A stretch of 14,423 bases of DNA, from assembly GCA_035295665.1 (NCBI GenBank), contig DATGIQ010000458.1, forward strand, positions 1 to 14,423, written 5' to 3'. A program made the position numbers and the translations under genes. A model generated the notes under the pieces. That model worked only from the letters and a program-made list of their open reading frames with translations. It had not been told where the DNA came from and ran no database searches. The stretch comes from DATGIQ01 sp035295665. Lineage in GTDB: Bacteria > Planctomycetota > Planctomycetia > Gemmatales > Gemmataceae. Position 1 is the first letter of the stretch. Every line of letters starts with the position of its first letter. Shown in pieces: positions 7,805 through 14,423 of the stretch.

Positions 7805-7969
7805 TCACTTTTCCGTTTGGCTAAATGTGCCCGTACGGACGGCTCGCAGCCTGTTCCCTGAAAGAAACAAGAAAACGCATTCGCGGATCACGCTTCCCCC
7901 TTCGGGGAGCGACCGATCGGTTTCCGCCCTATCGAGAAACCGCAGAATGCGTTTGCGGATCACACTCAT
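7805..7969 (-). CDS. Possible small ORF (54 aa) in the asnB-MBOAT gap
   Basis: An ATG at 7969 is preceded by GGGAGG (7977-7982) with 7-nt spacing, one of the best ribosome binding sites in the window, and opens a 54-codon frame ending in TGA at 7805. The predicted peptide is basic and holds two similar segments, SVIRKRILRFL near the start and SVIRECVFLFL about 24 residues later. No known family is recognised. The peptide repeat reflects a DNA direct repeat that also forms strong inverted repeats, so the frame may be a by-product of a structured non-coding element. It could instead be a short coding gene, or a leader peptide for the downstream MBOAT/SGNH genes. Whether it is translated is uncertain. 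Confidence 0.3.
   Translation of the reverse strand: MSVIRKRILRFLDRAETDRSLPEGGSVIRECVFLFLSGNRLRAVRTGTFSQTEK
7873..7963. repeat. Structured intergenic element: long inverted repeat with inner hairpins and paired direct repeats
   Basis: Arm aaacgcattcgcgg (7873-7886) is the reverse complement of 7940-7954 except for one extra base at 7944, giving a 14-bp stem around a 53-nt loop. Inside the loop, 7891-7911 forms a second hairpin (cgct, bulge, four C:G pairs, small loop). An alternative pairing joins cggtttc (7918-7924) with gaaaccg (7936-7942). In addition gcggatcac occurs twice in direct orientation (7883-7891 and 7955-7963), exactly 72 nt apart. The 8-mers beside these repeats are exact reverse complements of each other. 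The element lies in the gap between asnB and the MBOAT gene, so it could be a terminator/attenuator, a structured leader, or a small repeat element. No T-tract directly follows the inner hairpin on the minus strand, which argues against a plain intrinsic terminator. Confidence 0.65.
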
Positions 7970-7976
7970 CCCACGA

Positions 7977-7982
7977 CCTCCC
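7977..7982 (-). promoter_or_regulatory. Shine-Dalgarno-like GGGAGG before the small ORF
   Basis: On the minus strand GGGAGG stands 7 nt before the ATG at 7969. It is the main reason for considering the 54-codon frame. No other start in the 280-nt gap has a comparable site. Confidence 0.35.
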
Positions 7983-8040
7983 GAGCCGAACCGTCCGTCG
8001 GGCCAAAGGGGAGGGCAGGGGATTTTTCGGCTTGTTCCTG

Positions 8041-9996
8041 TTATTGGCTCTCCAACCAGGCCTGAAACATCAACACATTCCACAGGCAGTTCTGCCAGTT
8101 ATGCTTGCCGGCAAGATGTTCTTCCCATTTCTGCCGCACCGGACCAACTTCGAAGAAGCCCTCTTTCCGCAGGCGCGTTTCCTCAATCAAGCTCTGGGCC
8201 CACTCCGCCAACGGGCCGCGCAGCCAGGTCTCGATGGGCACGGAAAAGCCGACCTTGGGTCGTTCCACCAAGTGCGGCGGCACGTACCGGTACAGGACTT
8301 GCCGCAGCAGCCACTTTCGTTTGCCGTTGCGTACCTTCATCGAGACGGGCACGCGCCAGGCATATTCCACGACCCGGTGGTCGAGAAAGGGAGCCCGCGA
8401 CTCCAAGCTCACCCCCATGCTGGCGCGGTCCACCTTGACGAGGATATCGTCCGGCAAGTACGAGATCAGGTCGAAATACATGAGCCGCTGCATCGAATTG
8501 GTCAGGTTGACCTTCAGCTTTCCGTTCAACACCGCCGCCCGAAGCGTACCTCCCAACACGGGAGAGCTGTGCGACTTGGACAGCCAAGAATGGTAAATCC
8601 CTTCCGGACTCTCCACCTGGGTAACGAGGTCGGCAAAAGTGCGGGCTTTACGAGCAAACGGATAATAGCGTTCTCGGTTGAGGGGAAGAATCGATTGCAG
8701 AGCGTTGAAGGCGCCGTCCCATTTCGGCGTCGACAGTTCGCTCAGGACCCCGGCAGTCACATGCCGCAAGGCATACGGCATCCATTTAATCTTCTTCCAG
8801 ATGCTCGAGATAAGCGTGTACCGGCTATAGCCGGCGAACAGCTCATCGCCACCGTCGCCGGAAAGGCTAACGGTTACAGCCTGCCGCGCCAACTGCGAGA
8901 CCAGGAACGTCGGGATCTGGGACGAGTCACCGAACGGTTCATCATACAGGGTGGGAAGTTTCCGGATCACGTCGCGCGCTTCGGTGGGCGTTACATACAA
9001 CTCGGTGTGCTCGGTGCCCAGGTGGCGGGCGACCTTGCCGGCAAAGACCGCTTCGTTGTAATCCGCCTCGTGGAAGCCGATGGCAAAGGTCTTCACCGGC
9101 CGCGTGCTTTGTGCCTGCATGAGGGCCACGATGGTCGATGAATCAATCCCTCCCGAGAGGAAGGCGCCCAAAGGGACATCGGCAACCATCTGCTGGCGGA
9201 TGGCCTGGCGGAGCAGGTGCTCCAGACCATCGGTGGCCGCCGTCACATCTTCGGTCAACGGATCGGCTGCTCCCGCCTCGGCAATTTCCGTGGGAGACCA
9301 GTACGGCACGGGGGAAGGAAGCGTCTTCCCGGCAGCCGGAGCGATGGTCAAGAGCGTGCCGGGGATGAGCTTGTAAATGCCTTTGTAGATCGAATAGGGA
9401 GCTGGAACATATCCGTAGCGGGTAAACGCAAACAGGGCATCGCGATCGATTTCTCCCTGGAAGGCGGGGTGGCACCGTAACGCCTTGAGCTCCGAGCCAA
9501 ACAGAAACGTCTCGCCCATCCAGCCGTAGTACATCGGTTTTTCGCCGATGCGATCTCGTCCCAGGTGCAAGAGACGCTCATGCCGGTCCCAAACCGCGAA
9601 CGCAAACATGCCGACAAACCGTTCGACGGCCTTGGCCATGCCCCAATGCTCGATGGCGGCCAACATGACCTCGGTGTCGGAATGGCCGCGATAGGCTGGG
9701 GCGGCCGCGCGAATTTCCAGCTCCTGGCGCAAGTCCTGATGATTGTAGATTTCGCCGTTGAAAATCACCACGTATCGGCCCGTGGCAGAGAGCATCGGCT
9801 GATGTCCCTCAGGGGACAGATCGATGATGGAGAGGCGGCGAAAGCTGAGAGCGATCCCGGTTTCCGGATCGACCCACTGGCCATCGTCATCGGGGCCGCG
9901 GTGCCGCAGCGTATTGGCCATGTGCGTTACCCGCTCACGGAGCACTGCACTGGTCGTTGTCAGGGACCGATCCACAAAACCAGCTAAACCACACAT
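8041..9996 (-). CDS. asnB: Asparagine synthetase B-type glutamine-dependent amidotransferase
   Basis: This 651-residue protein has both AsnB domains. The N-terminal Ntn-type glutaminase begins MCGLAGF with nucleophile Cys2, then RHRGPDD (31-37), FNGEIYN (79-85), SDTEV (106-110) and RDRIGEKP (147-154). The C-terminal ATP-pyrophosphatase domain has the P-loop FLSGGIDSS (279-287), YDEPFGDSSQIP (351-362) and SGDGGDELFAGYSRY (379-393). It should hydrolyse glutamine and pass ammonia to an adenylated carboxylate. Start 9996 is chosen over the longer frame (ATG at 10059) because Cys must follow Met for the mature nucleophile. Classic AsnB makes asparagine. Copies inside surface-glycan clusters are often thought to amidate uronic acids, and the AlgD-like dehydrogenase in this locus fits that, but this is inference. 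Length is slightly above that of typical AsnB (about 550-630). It ends 280 nt before the MBOAT gene. Confidence 0.92.
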   Translation of the reverse strand: MCGLAGFVDRSLTTTSAVLRERVTHMANTLRHRGPDDDGQWVDPETGIALSFRRLSIIDLSPEGHQPMLSATGRYVVIFNGEIYNHQDLRQELEIRAAAPAYRGHSDTEVMLAAIEHWGMAKAVERFVGMFAFAVWDRHERLLHLGRDRIGEKPMYYGWMGETFLFGSELKALRCHPAFQGEIDRDALFAFTRYGYVPAPYSIYKGIYKLIPGTLLTIAPAAGKTLPSPVPYWSPTEIAEAGAADPLTEDVTAATDGLEHLLRQAIRQQMVADVPLGAFLSGGIDSSTIVALMQAQSTRPVKTFAIGFHEADYNEAVFAGKVARHLGTEHTELYVTPTEARDVIRKLPTLYDEPFGDSSQIPTFLVSQLARQAVTVSLSGDGGDELFAGYSRYTLISSIWKKIKWMPYALRHVTAGVLSELSTPKWDGAFNALQSILPLNRERYYPFARKARTFADLVTQVESPEGIYHSWLSKSHSSPVLGGTLRAAVLNGKLKVNLTNSMQRLMYFDLISYLPDDILVKVDRASMGVSLESRAPFLDHRVVEYAWRVPVSMKVRNGKRKWLLRQVLYRYVPPHLVERPKVGFSVPIETWLRGPLAEWAQSLIEETRLRKEGFFEVGPVRQKWEEHLAGKHNWQNCLWNVLMFQAWLESQ

Positions 9997-10074
9997 GAGT
10001 ATTCCGTTCCTCGATGGATGCTTGTGGTGGGCGGAGGCACGCCGAACCGCCCGGTACAATCGTGATGAGCGCAG

Positions 10075-11175
10075 TCAGCGTTTCCGTGCCACCACGTCAA
10101 ACGTCAGGGGCAAACCCAGATACCGGGAGATGGTTTCGGCGTAGACCACGTCGCAGCCAGTACGGTTCAAGGTTTGGGTACAGCGGCGGAAGGTCCCGGA
10201 GGCGCGGCCGCCGGTCAGCCGGCTACCCGGTGCGGGCTGCATGCCGGTGACGGCGAGTATCCACCCATAAAACAGATCCCGCAGTCGGGACGCCACCTGT
10301 GCCGCGGTGCGGGCTTGCCGCAGAAAATGCAAATCGAAGCCGGGCCCTTCCACGGAACAATAGAGATAGCCTCCCGGCTGGAGGACGCGGACCATCTCCG
10401 TTAACGCCCGCCACTGGTGGACGTAGTTGAGGGCGACCCGGCAAATCACATGCGTGAAGCGCTGGTCCCGGAACGGAATCCGGTAGGCCGATGCCCGCAC
10501 AAAGGAAATCGCTTCGCCATGCGCCTCTGCCAACCGGCAGCCGAACGCCAATGCCTCCCGATCGATGTCCAGGCCAATTCGCTCGGCCGGGTGGTAACGC
10601 TCGAGAAGTCGGAGCGTCTGCCCCGCCCCGCAGCCGACATCCAAAACTGCCGCCTCGGCCCCCAGAGCAGAGCGACGCAGAAAACGTTCCCAAAATGGGC
10701 TTGCGCTTCTCTGTGCCGACTGCAGCGAGAACTCGGCGCAATGATAGGCCAGGTTACTGCCCAGGGCTGTCAGCCGGGAGCCGCCGTCACACCGCCACGA
10801 TCGACTGCCGCCGGGTTCGCCTCGTATCCCCGTCGCCCCGGCCACAAGCTGCTGCGCCTGCAGTTCGAGGGAGGCAGCGGCGCTGACCGACTTTCCCGAA
10901 GCGAGGGCCAGCAACCAAGGTTCTGCGTTTCGAACAAAGCCATCGGACCAGGCGAAAATGGCATCGACGCCCGGATGGTCCTCGGCCAGGAAATCCGCGA
11001 TCCGGCCGCCCAGAATAGCGAAAGCTCGTCCACAATCGCCACACCGAGCGACGCGCTCGTACCCCTGCACCGCGCCCCGGCAGTTGGGGCAGGAGAGCCC
11101 TTCGGGAAGCTTCGGTGATCGCACAGGGACCCGTTCCCCATAACGGTCGTTGCTCGATGCTCGCGCGGTCTGCAT
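10075..11175 (-). CDS. SAM-dependent class I methyltransferase with N-terminal zinc ribbon
   Basis: The 366-residue protein opens with a four-cysteine zinc ribbon (CPNC at 29-32, CGDC at 45-48). A poorly conserved linker of about 100 residues follows, then a Rossmann methyltransferase domain: motif I VLDVGCGAGQT (177-187), acidic motif II end GLDID (201-205), and the post-motif strand around FTHVICRVALNY (240-251) and VLQPGGYLY (264-272). A ribbon of this kind also occurs in the rRNA methyltransferase RlmA, but the position between a glycosyltransferase and an amidotransferase suggests a sugar or a lipid-linked glycan as acceptor. That is inference. The ATG at 11175 has a purine-rich GGGGAAGG just upstream. 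The gene is 21 nt after the GT2 gene and 78 nt before asnB. The actual target atom (O, N or carboxyl) cannot be read from the sequence. Confidence 0.8.
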   Translation of the reverse strand: MQTARASSNDRYGERVPVRSPKLPEGLSCPNCRGAVQGYERVARCGDCGRAFAILGGRIADFLAEDHPGVDAIFAWSDGFVRNAEPWLLALASGKSVSAAASLELQAQQLVAGATGIRGEPGGSRSWRCDGGSRLTALGSNLAYHCAEFSLQSAQRSASPFWERFLRRSALGAEAAVLDVGCGAGQTLRLLERYHPAERIGLDIDREALAFGCRLAEAHGEAISFVRASAYRIPFRDQRFTHVICRVALNYVHQWRALTEMVRVLQPGGYLYCSVEGPGFDLHFLRQARTAAQVASRLRDLFYGWILAVTGMQPAPGSRLTGGRASGTFRRCTQTLNRTGCDVVYAETISRYLGLPLTFDVVARKR

Positions 11176-11196
11176 ATTCCTTCCCCGCGGATGCGG

Positions 11197-12207
11197 TTAC
11201 GCTCGCTCCGTTGCCTCGTGAACGGGCTGGCAGTGCGGCACGGGCTGAGTCGGGCTGGGGGCCTGGGGGCTGATCTGGGGATAGGTCCGCTGCATTAAAT
11301 GAAAGACCCGCAGGAGCGAGACGATCAGCTTCTTCGGCCGGGCCAGCCACGTGGTCACTTCGTCCCGATGATACGGGATCGGCCAGCGCAGAAAGGATTG
11401 GAGGAGCCGGGCCAACGTCAAGAATTCCTTCCCCACGGCGCTGTAATTGAGCGCCGCCGCGTACACCGCATAGCTGTAGGCCTTTTCCTTCAGGAAGAAG
11501 CGATGACCCAGCGGGCCGCTCCGGGCAAAATTCTTTTCCAGTACCTTCAGGGCCGCGGCCTCCTGGCGCGCCGGCACATGCGACTTGTTGGCACCGTGCA
11601 CACGGTACCACCAGAGAGGGACCTCTAACTTCACGATGGGAAACCGGCACGCGATCCGGATCCACATATCGTAGTCTTCGGCATTGCGCAAATTCGTGTC
11701 GAAGTAGCCCACGACATCGAAGCACTGCTTGCGCATTAACACGCCGCTGGGAGCAAACAGGGGACGCAGGACCAAGGCCTCAACGGTAACCGGGCGGGCT
11801 TGGGGATTCGGCAAGCCATCGAGCGGCGGCCAAGTGGCGATGCCCTCGGGAAGGCGTTCCACCGCAACCAGCCCGACTTCCGGGTGGTCGGCCAGGTAAC
11901 GCATTTGCACCTCGATTTTCTGGGGATGCCAGATATCATCGGCGTCCAGGAACGCGATGAGATCGCCCGAGGCCGCCCGGATCCCGGTATTGCGGGCCGC
12001 CGCTACGCTCTGGTTTTTCTGGTAGATATAGCGGATGCGATCGGTGTACGGGGCCAACAGCTCGCGGGTGTCATCGTCGCTGCCATCATCCACCACGATG
12101 ACTTCAAGATTGCCGTAGGTCTGGGCCAGCACACTTTCCACTGCCTGCGTCACGAAACGGCCATAGTTGTACGTGGCGATCACAGCCGTAACCAAATCCA
12201 TACTCAT
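11197..12207 (-). CDS. Family 2 glycosyltransferase (GT-A fold)
   Basis: This is a soluble, 336-residue inverting-type glycosyltransferase of the GT2 family, expected to add one sugar to a lipid-linked repeat unit at the cytoplasmic face. It shows the nucleotide-binding start TAVIATYN (7-14), VVDDGSDDDT (38-47), ARNTG (71-75), the metal-binding DADD (88-91) and an EDYDMW acceptor/catalytic motif near 177-182. The C-terminal 100 or so residues are less conserved and end in a proline-rich tail. The frame is open further upstream to an ATG at 12270. I chose 12207 because a strong GGGAGG lies 5 nt before it and the GT2 fold begins at once. An in-frame ATG at 12201 is also possible. The gene follows the polymerase gene after 96 nt and precedes the methyltransferase by 21 nt. 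The sugar donor cannot be told. Confidence 0.9.
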   Translation of the reverse strand: MSMDLVTAVIATYNYGRFVTQAVESVLAQTYGNLEVIVVDDGSDDDTRELLAPYTDRIRYIYQKNQSVAAARNTGIRAASGDLIAFLDADDIWHPQKIEVQMRYLADHPEVGLVAVERLPEGIATWPPLDGLPNPQARPVTVEALVLRPLFAPSGVLMRKQCFDVVGYFDTNLRNAEDYDMWIRIACRFPIVKLEVPLWWYRVHGANKSHVPARQEAAALKVLEKNFARSGPLGHRFFLKEKAYSYAVYAAALNYSAVGKEFLTLARLLQSFLRWPIPYHRDEVTTWLARPKKLIVSLLRVFHLMQRTYPQISPQAPSPTQPVPHCQPVHEATERA

Positions 12208-12212
12208 GGCGA

Positions 12213-12218
12213 CCTCCC
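12213..12218 (-). promoter_or_regulatory. Ribosome binding site for the GT2 gene
   Basis: On the minus strand GGGAGG stands 5 nt before the ATG at 12207. It decides the start of the glycosyltransferase in favour of 12207 rather than the longer frame beginning at 12270. Confidence 0.7.
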
Positions 12219-12303
12219 GCTCATCGGAAGGAAATTGATTGTCGCGGCGAACTGGGTTGACGTAGCCCAAGCACTTCGCAGCAGCATAGCCGCTTGCATA
12301 AGG

Positions 12304-13713
12304 TCACCCCACGACGAAGGTGAACGAGACGTACAAACGGAACGCCACCAAGGTCAGCATGCTGACGAGAACCAGGCGTCCCACCAAGCCTCCGTTGAAC
12401 TCCAGCAACTTGGGCAAGGGCGGACGTATGTTCAGCACCCGAAGATAGACAACGACGATCCCCAGCACCGTGTACGTGGGAAGCATATCGGTCACCGACA
12501 TGCTCATCATGCAGCCCATGAAGCCGCCGACGAGTCCCATCAGATACGGGCGAAGACGCCGCAGCTCCGGATCGGTAATCTGATCCTGCGCGGACCGGAG
12601 ACGATGGAGATCCAAGAGGACGATGTAGAATGCCCCTACAAAGAGCATGCCGCCGAAGAAACCCAGCTCGGTGTACGCTTGCAGGTACGAGTTATGAACG
12701 ACCAGGCCCACCTGCTCTCGAAACAGACCGGTGCCGAGACCAAAGATGGGCACACGCAGGAACAGGATCAGAGCATCATTCCATAGCTGGATCCGGTTCT
12801 GGGCAGTATCCGAGCTGACATCGAAAACATTGGTCGAGCGGCCGGCGAAAATAAAGAACACGATCGGTAGCAGGACTGCCGCCAGGGGAAGGGCTTTTCG
12901 CCAGCCGAAGCGGGCCAACAGAAACGTCATCAACCCAAACACCAGGCCCAGGAAGCCGCCGCGCGAAAGGGTCAGGATGATTGCATAGCCGAAAAACACA
13001 AACGCAGCGAGGTAGAATATCCGAATCAGGAACGAAGCCCGGCCCGTCGTGTAATACAGACAGATCATCATCACCATGCCGAGGGCATAGCAGATTTCGT
13101 TGGGGTTATGGAAGATCCCGCTGCCGCACAAGCGGTAGTTGTACTCGATGCCCCGGATGACGGTGGACCCAAACTTTTCCTCCTTGAGGGTGGTGAAATT
13201 TCGATTCTCGATGACTCCGTGATATTGCAGCACGGCCATGAACGTCTGCACGAGCATGAAGACAACCAGCCAGGCCAGGAAGTGCTGCAACCGCTTGGGC
13301 GACCGGACGAGTCCCACGAGAAGCAGATAGTACAACGCGACCTTGCCGAACTCCAGGCTAGAGTCGAACGCATCCTCGAAGGCGAACCGGGTCGAGTGGG
13401 ACAGCGCGATGGCCAGCACCAGCCCGAGTACACACACCGTGACCGGCTGCGGCACGAGAGCACGCTGCGACAACTGTTGGAGCACCACGGGAAACGAACA
13501 AACCAAGCAGGCCACGATCAGGACCTGGTAGGTTTGCACGTACAGGTAGTCCGGGAAAATCTCCGTCGGCCGCATGAACAACACGGCATTCATCAGCATG
13601 AACAGAAAGAACCCCAGAACATATCCTGGCTTCAGGTTGCTGGGGGCAATGGGCGCGGGACCCTGCACAGGGGCCACGCGTACGGGATAGGAAAGGGGGG
13701 TCAAGTTCATCAT
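12304..13713 (-). CDS. O-antigen ligase/polymerase-like membrane protein (Wzy_C family)
   Basis: This 469-residue protein has about eleven to twelve hydrophobic segments, starting near residue 31 after a proline-rich cytoplasmic leader. Family hallmarks are visible: FHNPNE at about 201-206, TLSRGGFLGL at 248-257 with Arg251, GLGTG at 325-329, and a large periplasmic loop ending in VHNSYLQAYTELGFFG at 339-354 with His340. This pattern belongs to the Wzy/WaaL/PglL-type superfamily, which transfers undecaprenyl-linked glycans either to another chain (polymerase) or to an acceptor (ligase). In an exopolysaccharide cluster a polymerase role is more likely, but sequence alone cannot separate the two. 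The ATG at 13713 forms an ATGA overlap with the upstream lyase stop, and no clear Shine-Dalgarno precedes it, so coupling is likely. A second in-frame ATG lies at 13710. A 96-nt gap follows before the next gene. Confidence 0.85.
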   Translation of the reverse strand: MMNLTPLSYPVRVAPVQGPAPIAPSNLKPGYVLGFFLFMLMNAVLFMRPTEIFPDYLYVQTYQVLIVACLVCSFPVVLQQLSQRALVPQPVTVCVLGLVLAIALSHSTRFAFEDAFDSSLEFGKVALYYLLLVGLVRSPKRLQHFLAWLVVFMLVQTFMAVLQYHGVIENRNFTTLKEEKFGSTVIRGIEYNYRLCGSGIFHNPNEICYALGMVMMICLYYTTGRASFLIRIFYLAAFVFFGYAIILTLSRGGFLGLVFGLMTFLLARFGWRKALPLAAVLLPIVFFIFAGRSTNVFDVSSDTAQNRIQLWNDALILFLRVPIFGLGTGLFREQVGLVVHNSYLQAYTELGFFGGMLFVGAFYIVLLDLHRLRSAQDQITDPELRRLRPYLMGLVGGFMGCMMSMSVTDMLPTYTVLGIVVVYLRVLNIRPPLPKLLEFNGGLVGRLVLVSMLTLVAFRLYVSFTFVVG

Positions 13714-14423
13714 AGCGTGCTGTAGCTTGCGCCTGTGGATTGAAGAGCGGGCCGGTCACTCTCGACGATCACTTCCTCCCCGAGGCATCGGACAACGGCA
13801 TAGGAACAACGAGCCGCGGTGCGAACGATTTCGCGCCCCTGGAAGCGCAGAAACGTTCCGCCGAGCAGCACGAACTCCGTCAGGGTGTTCGAATTCGGTT
13901 CCCCGCGCATCCAGGTCCATTCAAAATCCGAGACAATTTCCGCCGCTTCCATGGGACACCCAGGGCCGAGGAGCAACACATCATGGGTGTCCCCATCCTG
14001 CACGTCGAAGGCCCGTCCGCCCCGCGCAGGAAGTTCCTGAACCTCGGCTTTGGGTGCCTGGGCGGCACGCGGCACGAGAAACGTCACGAATTCTTGATTG
14101 CCCACGCCCGTCGTGGAAAAGACCAGGACGGGCGCAGGGGCACGTGAACCATAGCACAGGGAAACCCAGCCATTTTCCCGACGCCAACCGCCGAGTCGGG
14201 TCGGGGCAAAGATTTCCAGGCCCGGTTGATCGCTCGGTCGTTCGCGTACAGCCTGGCCACCGGCTGCGGTGTCGATCCTAGGGTCGGCATCAGCCACAAA
14301 ATGAAACGGGAGGTCGTAATGGTGGGCGCCGGTCGTTTCGACGCAATCGCGGAGGATCCAATAGTCGCCTTTGAGGAACAAGATGCTGCGCCGGTGCGTG
14401 GCGGGAGCAGCCAGCCGCGTGTA
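13710..14423 (-). CDS. Heparinase II/III-like polysaccharide lyase, C-terminal part (5' end outside window)
   Basis: The frame stays open to the window edge, so 237 C-terminal residues are visible and the N-terminus lies beyond position 14423. An ATG is not needed: a TTG at 14381 sits inside a conserved stretch (THRRSI followed by LFLKGDYWILRD), so it is a leucine and not a start. That stretch and the HHYDLPFHF motif shortly after are typical of the beta-sandwich C-terminal domain of heparinase II/III-like lyases, which cut uronate-containing glycans by beta-elimination. The catalytic (alpha/alpha) toroid and any signal peptide would be upstream and cannot be checked. The TGA stop overlaps the ATG of the polymerase gene by 4 nt, which suggests translational coupling and a role in trimming or releasing the same polymer. 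Such lyase-family genes are common in exopolysaccharide loci. The family call is fairly firm; substrate and activity are unknown. Confidence 0.8.
   Translation of the reverse strand, partial: YTRLAAPATHRRSILFLKGDYWILRDCVETTGAHHYDLPFHFVADADPRIDTAAGGQAVRERPSDQPGLEIFAPTRLGGWRRENGWVSLCYGSRAPAPVLVFSTTGVGNQEFVTFLVPRAAQAPKAEVQELPARGGRAFDVQDGDTHDVLLLGPGCPMEAAEIVSDFEWTWMRGEPNSNTLTEFVLLGGTFLRFQGREIVRTAARCSYAVVRCLGEEVIVESDRPALQSTGASYSTL

Noticed and set aside
7891..7911. Intrinsic terminator after asnB
   Set aside because: The hairpin is good, but no T-tract directly follows it on the minus strand; T-rich DNA appears only about 15 nt later. It was kept as part of the structured element.
7825..9141. 438-codon plus-strand frame opposite asnB and part of the gap
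   Set aside because: It lies mainly antisense to an unambiguous AsnB coding region and shows no recognisable domain.
9997..10059. 21-residue N-terminal extension of asnB
   Set aside because: The glutaminase nucleophile must be the residue directly after the initiator Met, which fits only the start at 9996.
11800..12786. 328-codon plus-strand frame opposite the GT2 and polymerase genes
   Set aside because: It spans the junction of two well-supported minus-strand genes and has His/Gln-rich composition typical of a shadow frame.

Overview
The window is a dense, single-direction block of genes for making, modifying and trimming an extracellular or cell-surface polysaccharide. All eleven well-supported genes lie on the minus strand, so the order of transcription runs from high to low coordinates. 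The DNA is GC-rich and the gene set (membrane-bound O-acyltransferase, Wzy-type polymerase, heparinase II/III-like protein) suggests a Gram-negative-type envelope. A planctomycete or similar bacterium is my guess from general protein style. No rRNA, tRNA or other taxonomic marker is present, so this assignment is weak.

Layout in transcription order: (1) the 3' part of a heparinase II/III-like polysaccharide lyase, cut by the window edge, 14423-13710; (2) an O-antigen ligase/polymerase-like (Wzy_C) membrane protein, 13713-12304, overlapping the lyase by 4 nt; (3) a family-2 glycosyltransferase, 12207-11197; (4) a SAM-dependent methyltransferase with an N-terminal zinc ribbon, 11175-10075; (5) an AsnB-type glutamine-dependent amidotransferase, 9996-8041; (6) a 280-nt gap holding a strong inverted/direct repeat structure and a possible 54-residue ORF with a good ribosome binding site; (7) an AlgI-like MBOAT O-acyltransferase, 7760-6309; (8) a membrane-anchored SGNH/GDSL-type protein, 6278-5175; (9) a family-4 glycosyltransferase, 5178-3916; (10) a nucleotide-sugar 6-dehydrogenase whose motifs resemble AlgD, 3919-2555; (11) a membrane family-2 glycosyltransferase, 2539-1259; (12) a second family-4 glycosyltransferase, 1252-125. 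Positions 1-124 hold no confident gene.

A working model, which is inference: the dehydrogenase makes a nucleotide-activated uronic acid. The four glycosyltransferases build a repeat unit. AsnB may amidate the uronate carboxyl, and the methyltransferase and the MBOAT/SGNH pair may add methyl and acyl groups. The Wzy-like protein polymerises or ligates the chain, and the heparinase-like lyase trims it by beta-elimination at uronate residues. The set mixes alginate-like parts (AlgD-like dehydrogenase, AlgI-like acyltransferase with SGNH partner, lyase) with Wzy-pathway parts. No initiating phosphoglycosyltransferase, flippase, outer-membrane exporter, chain-length regulator or exosortase is seen, so the locus probably continues on one or both sides.

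Four-nucleotide stop/start overlaps (lyase/polymerase, SGNH/GT4, GT4/dehydrogenase) and short gaps (6, 15, 21, 30 nt) point to polycistronic, translationally coupled expression. The 280-nt gap upstream of the MBOAT gene is the most likely internal regulatory point.
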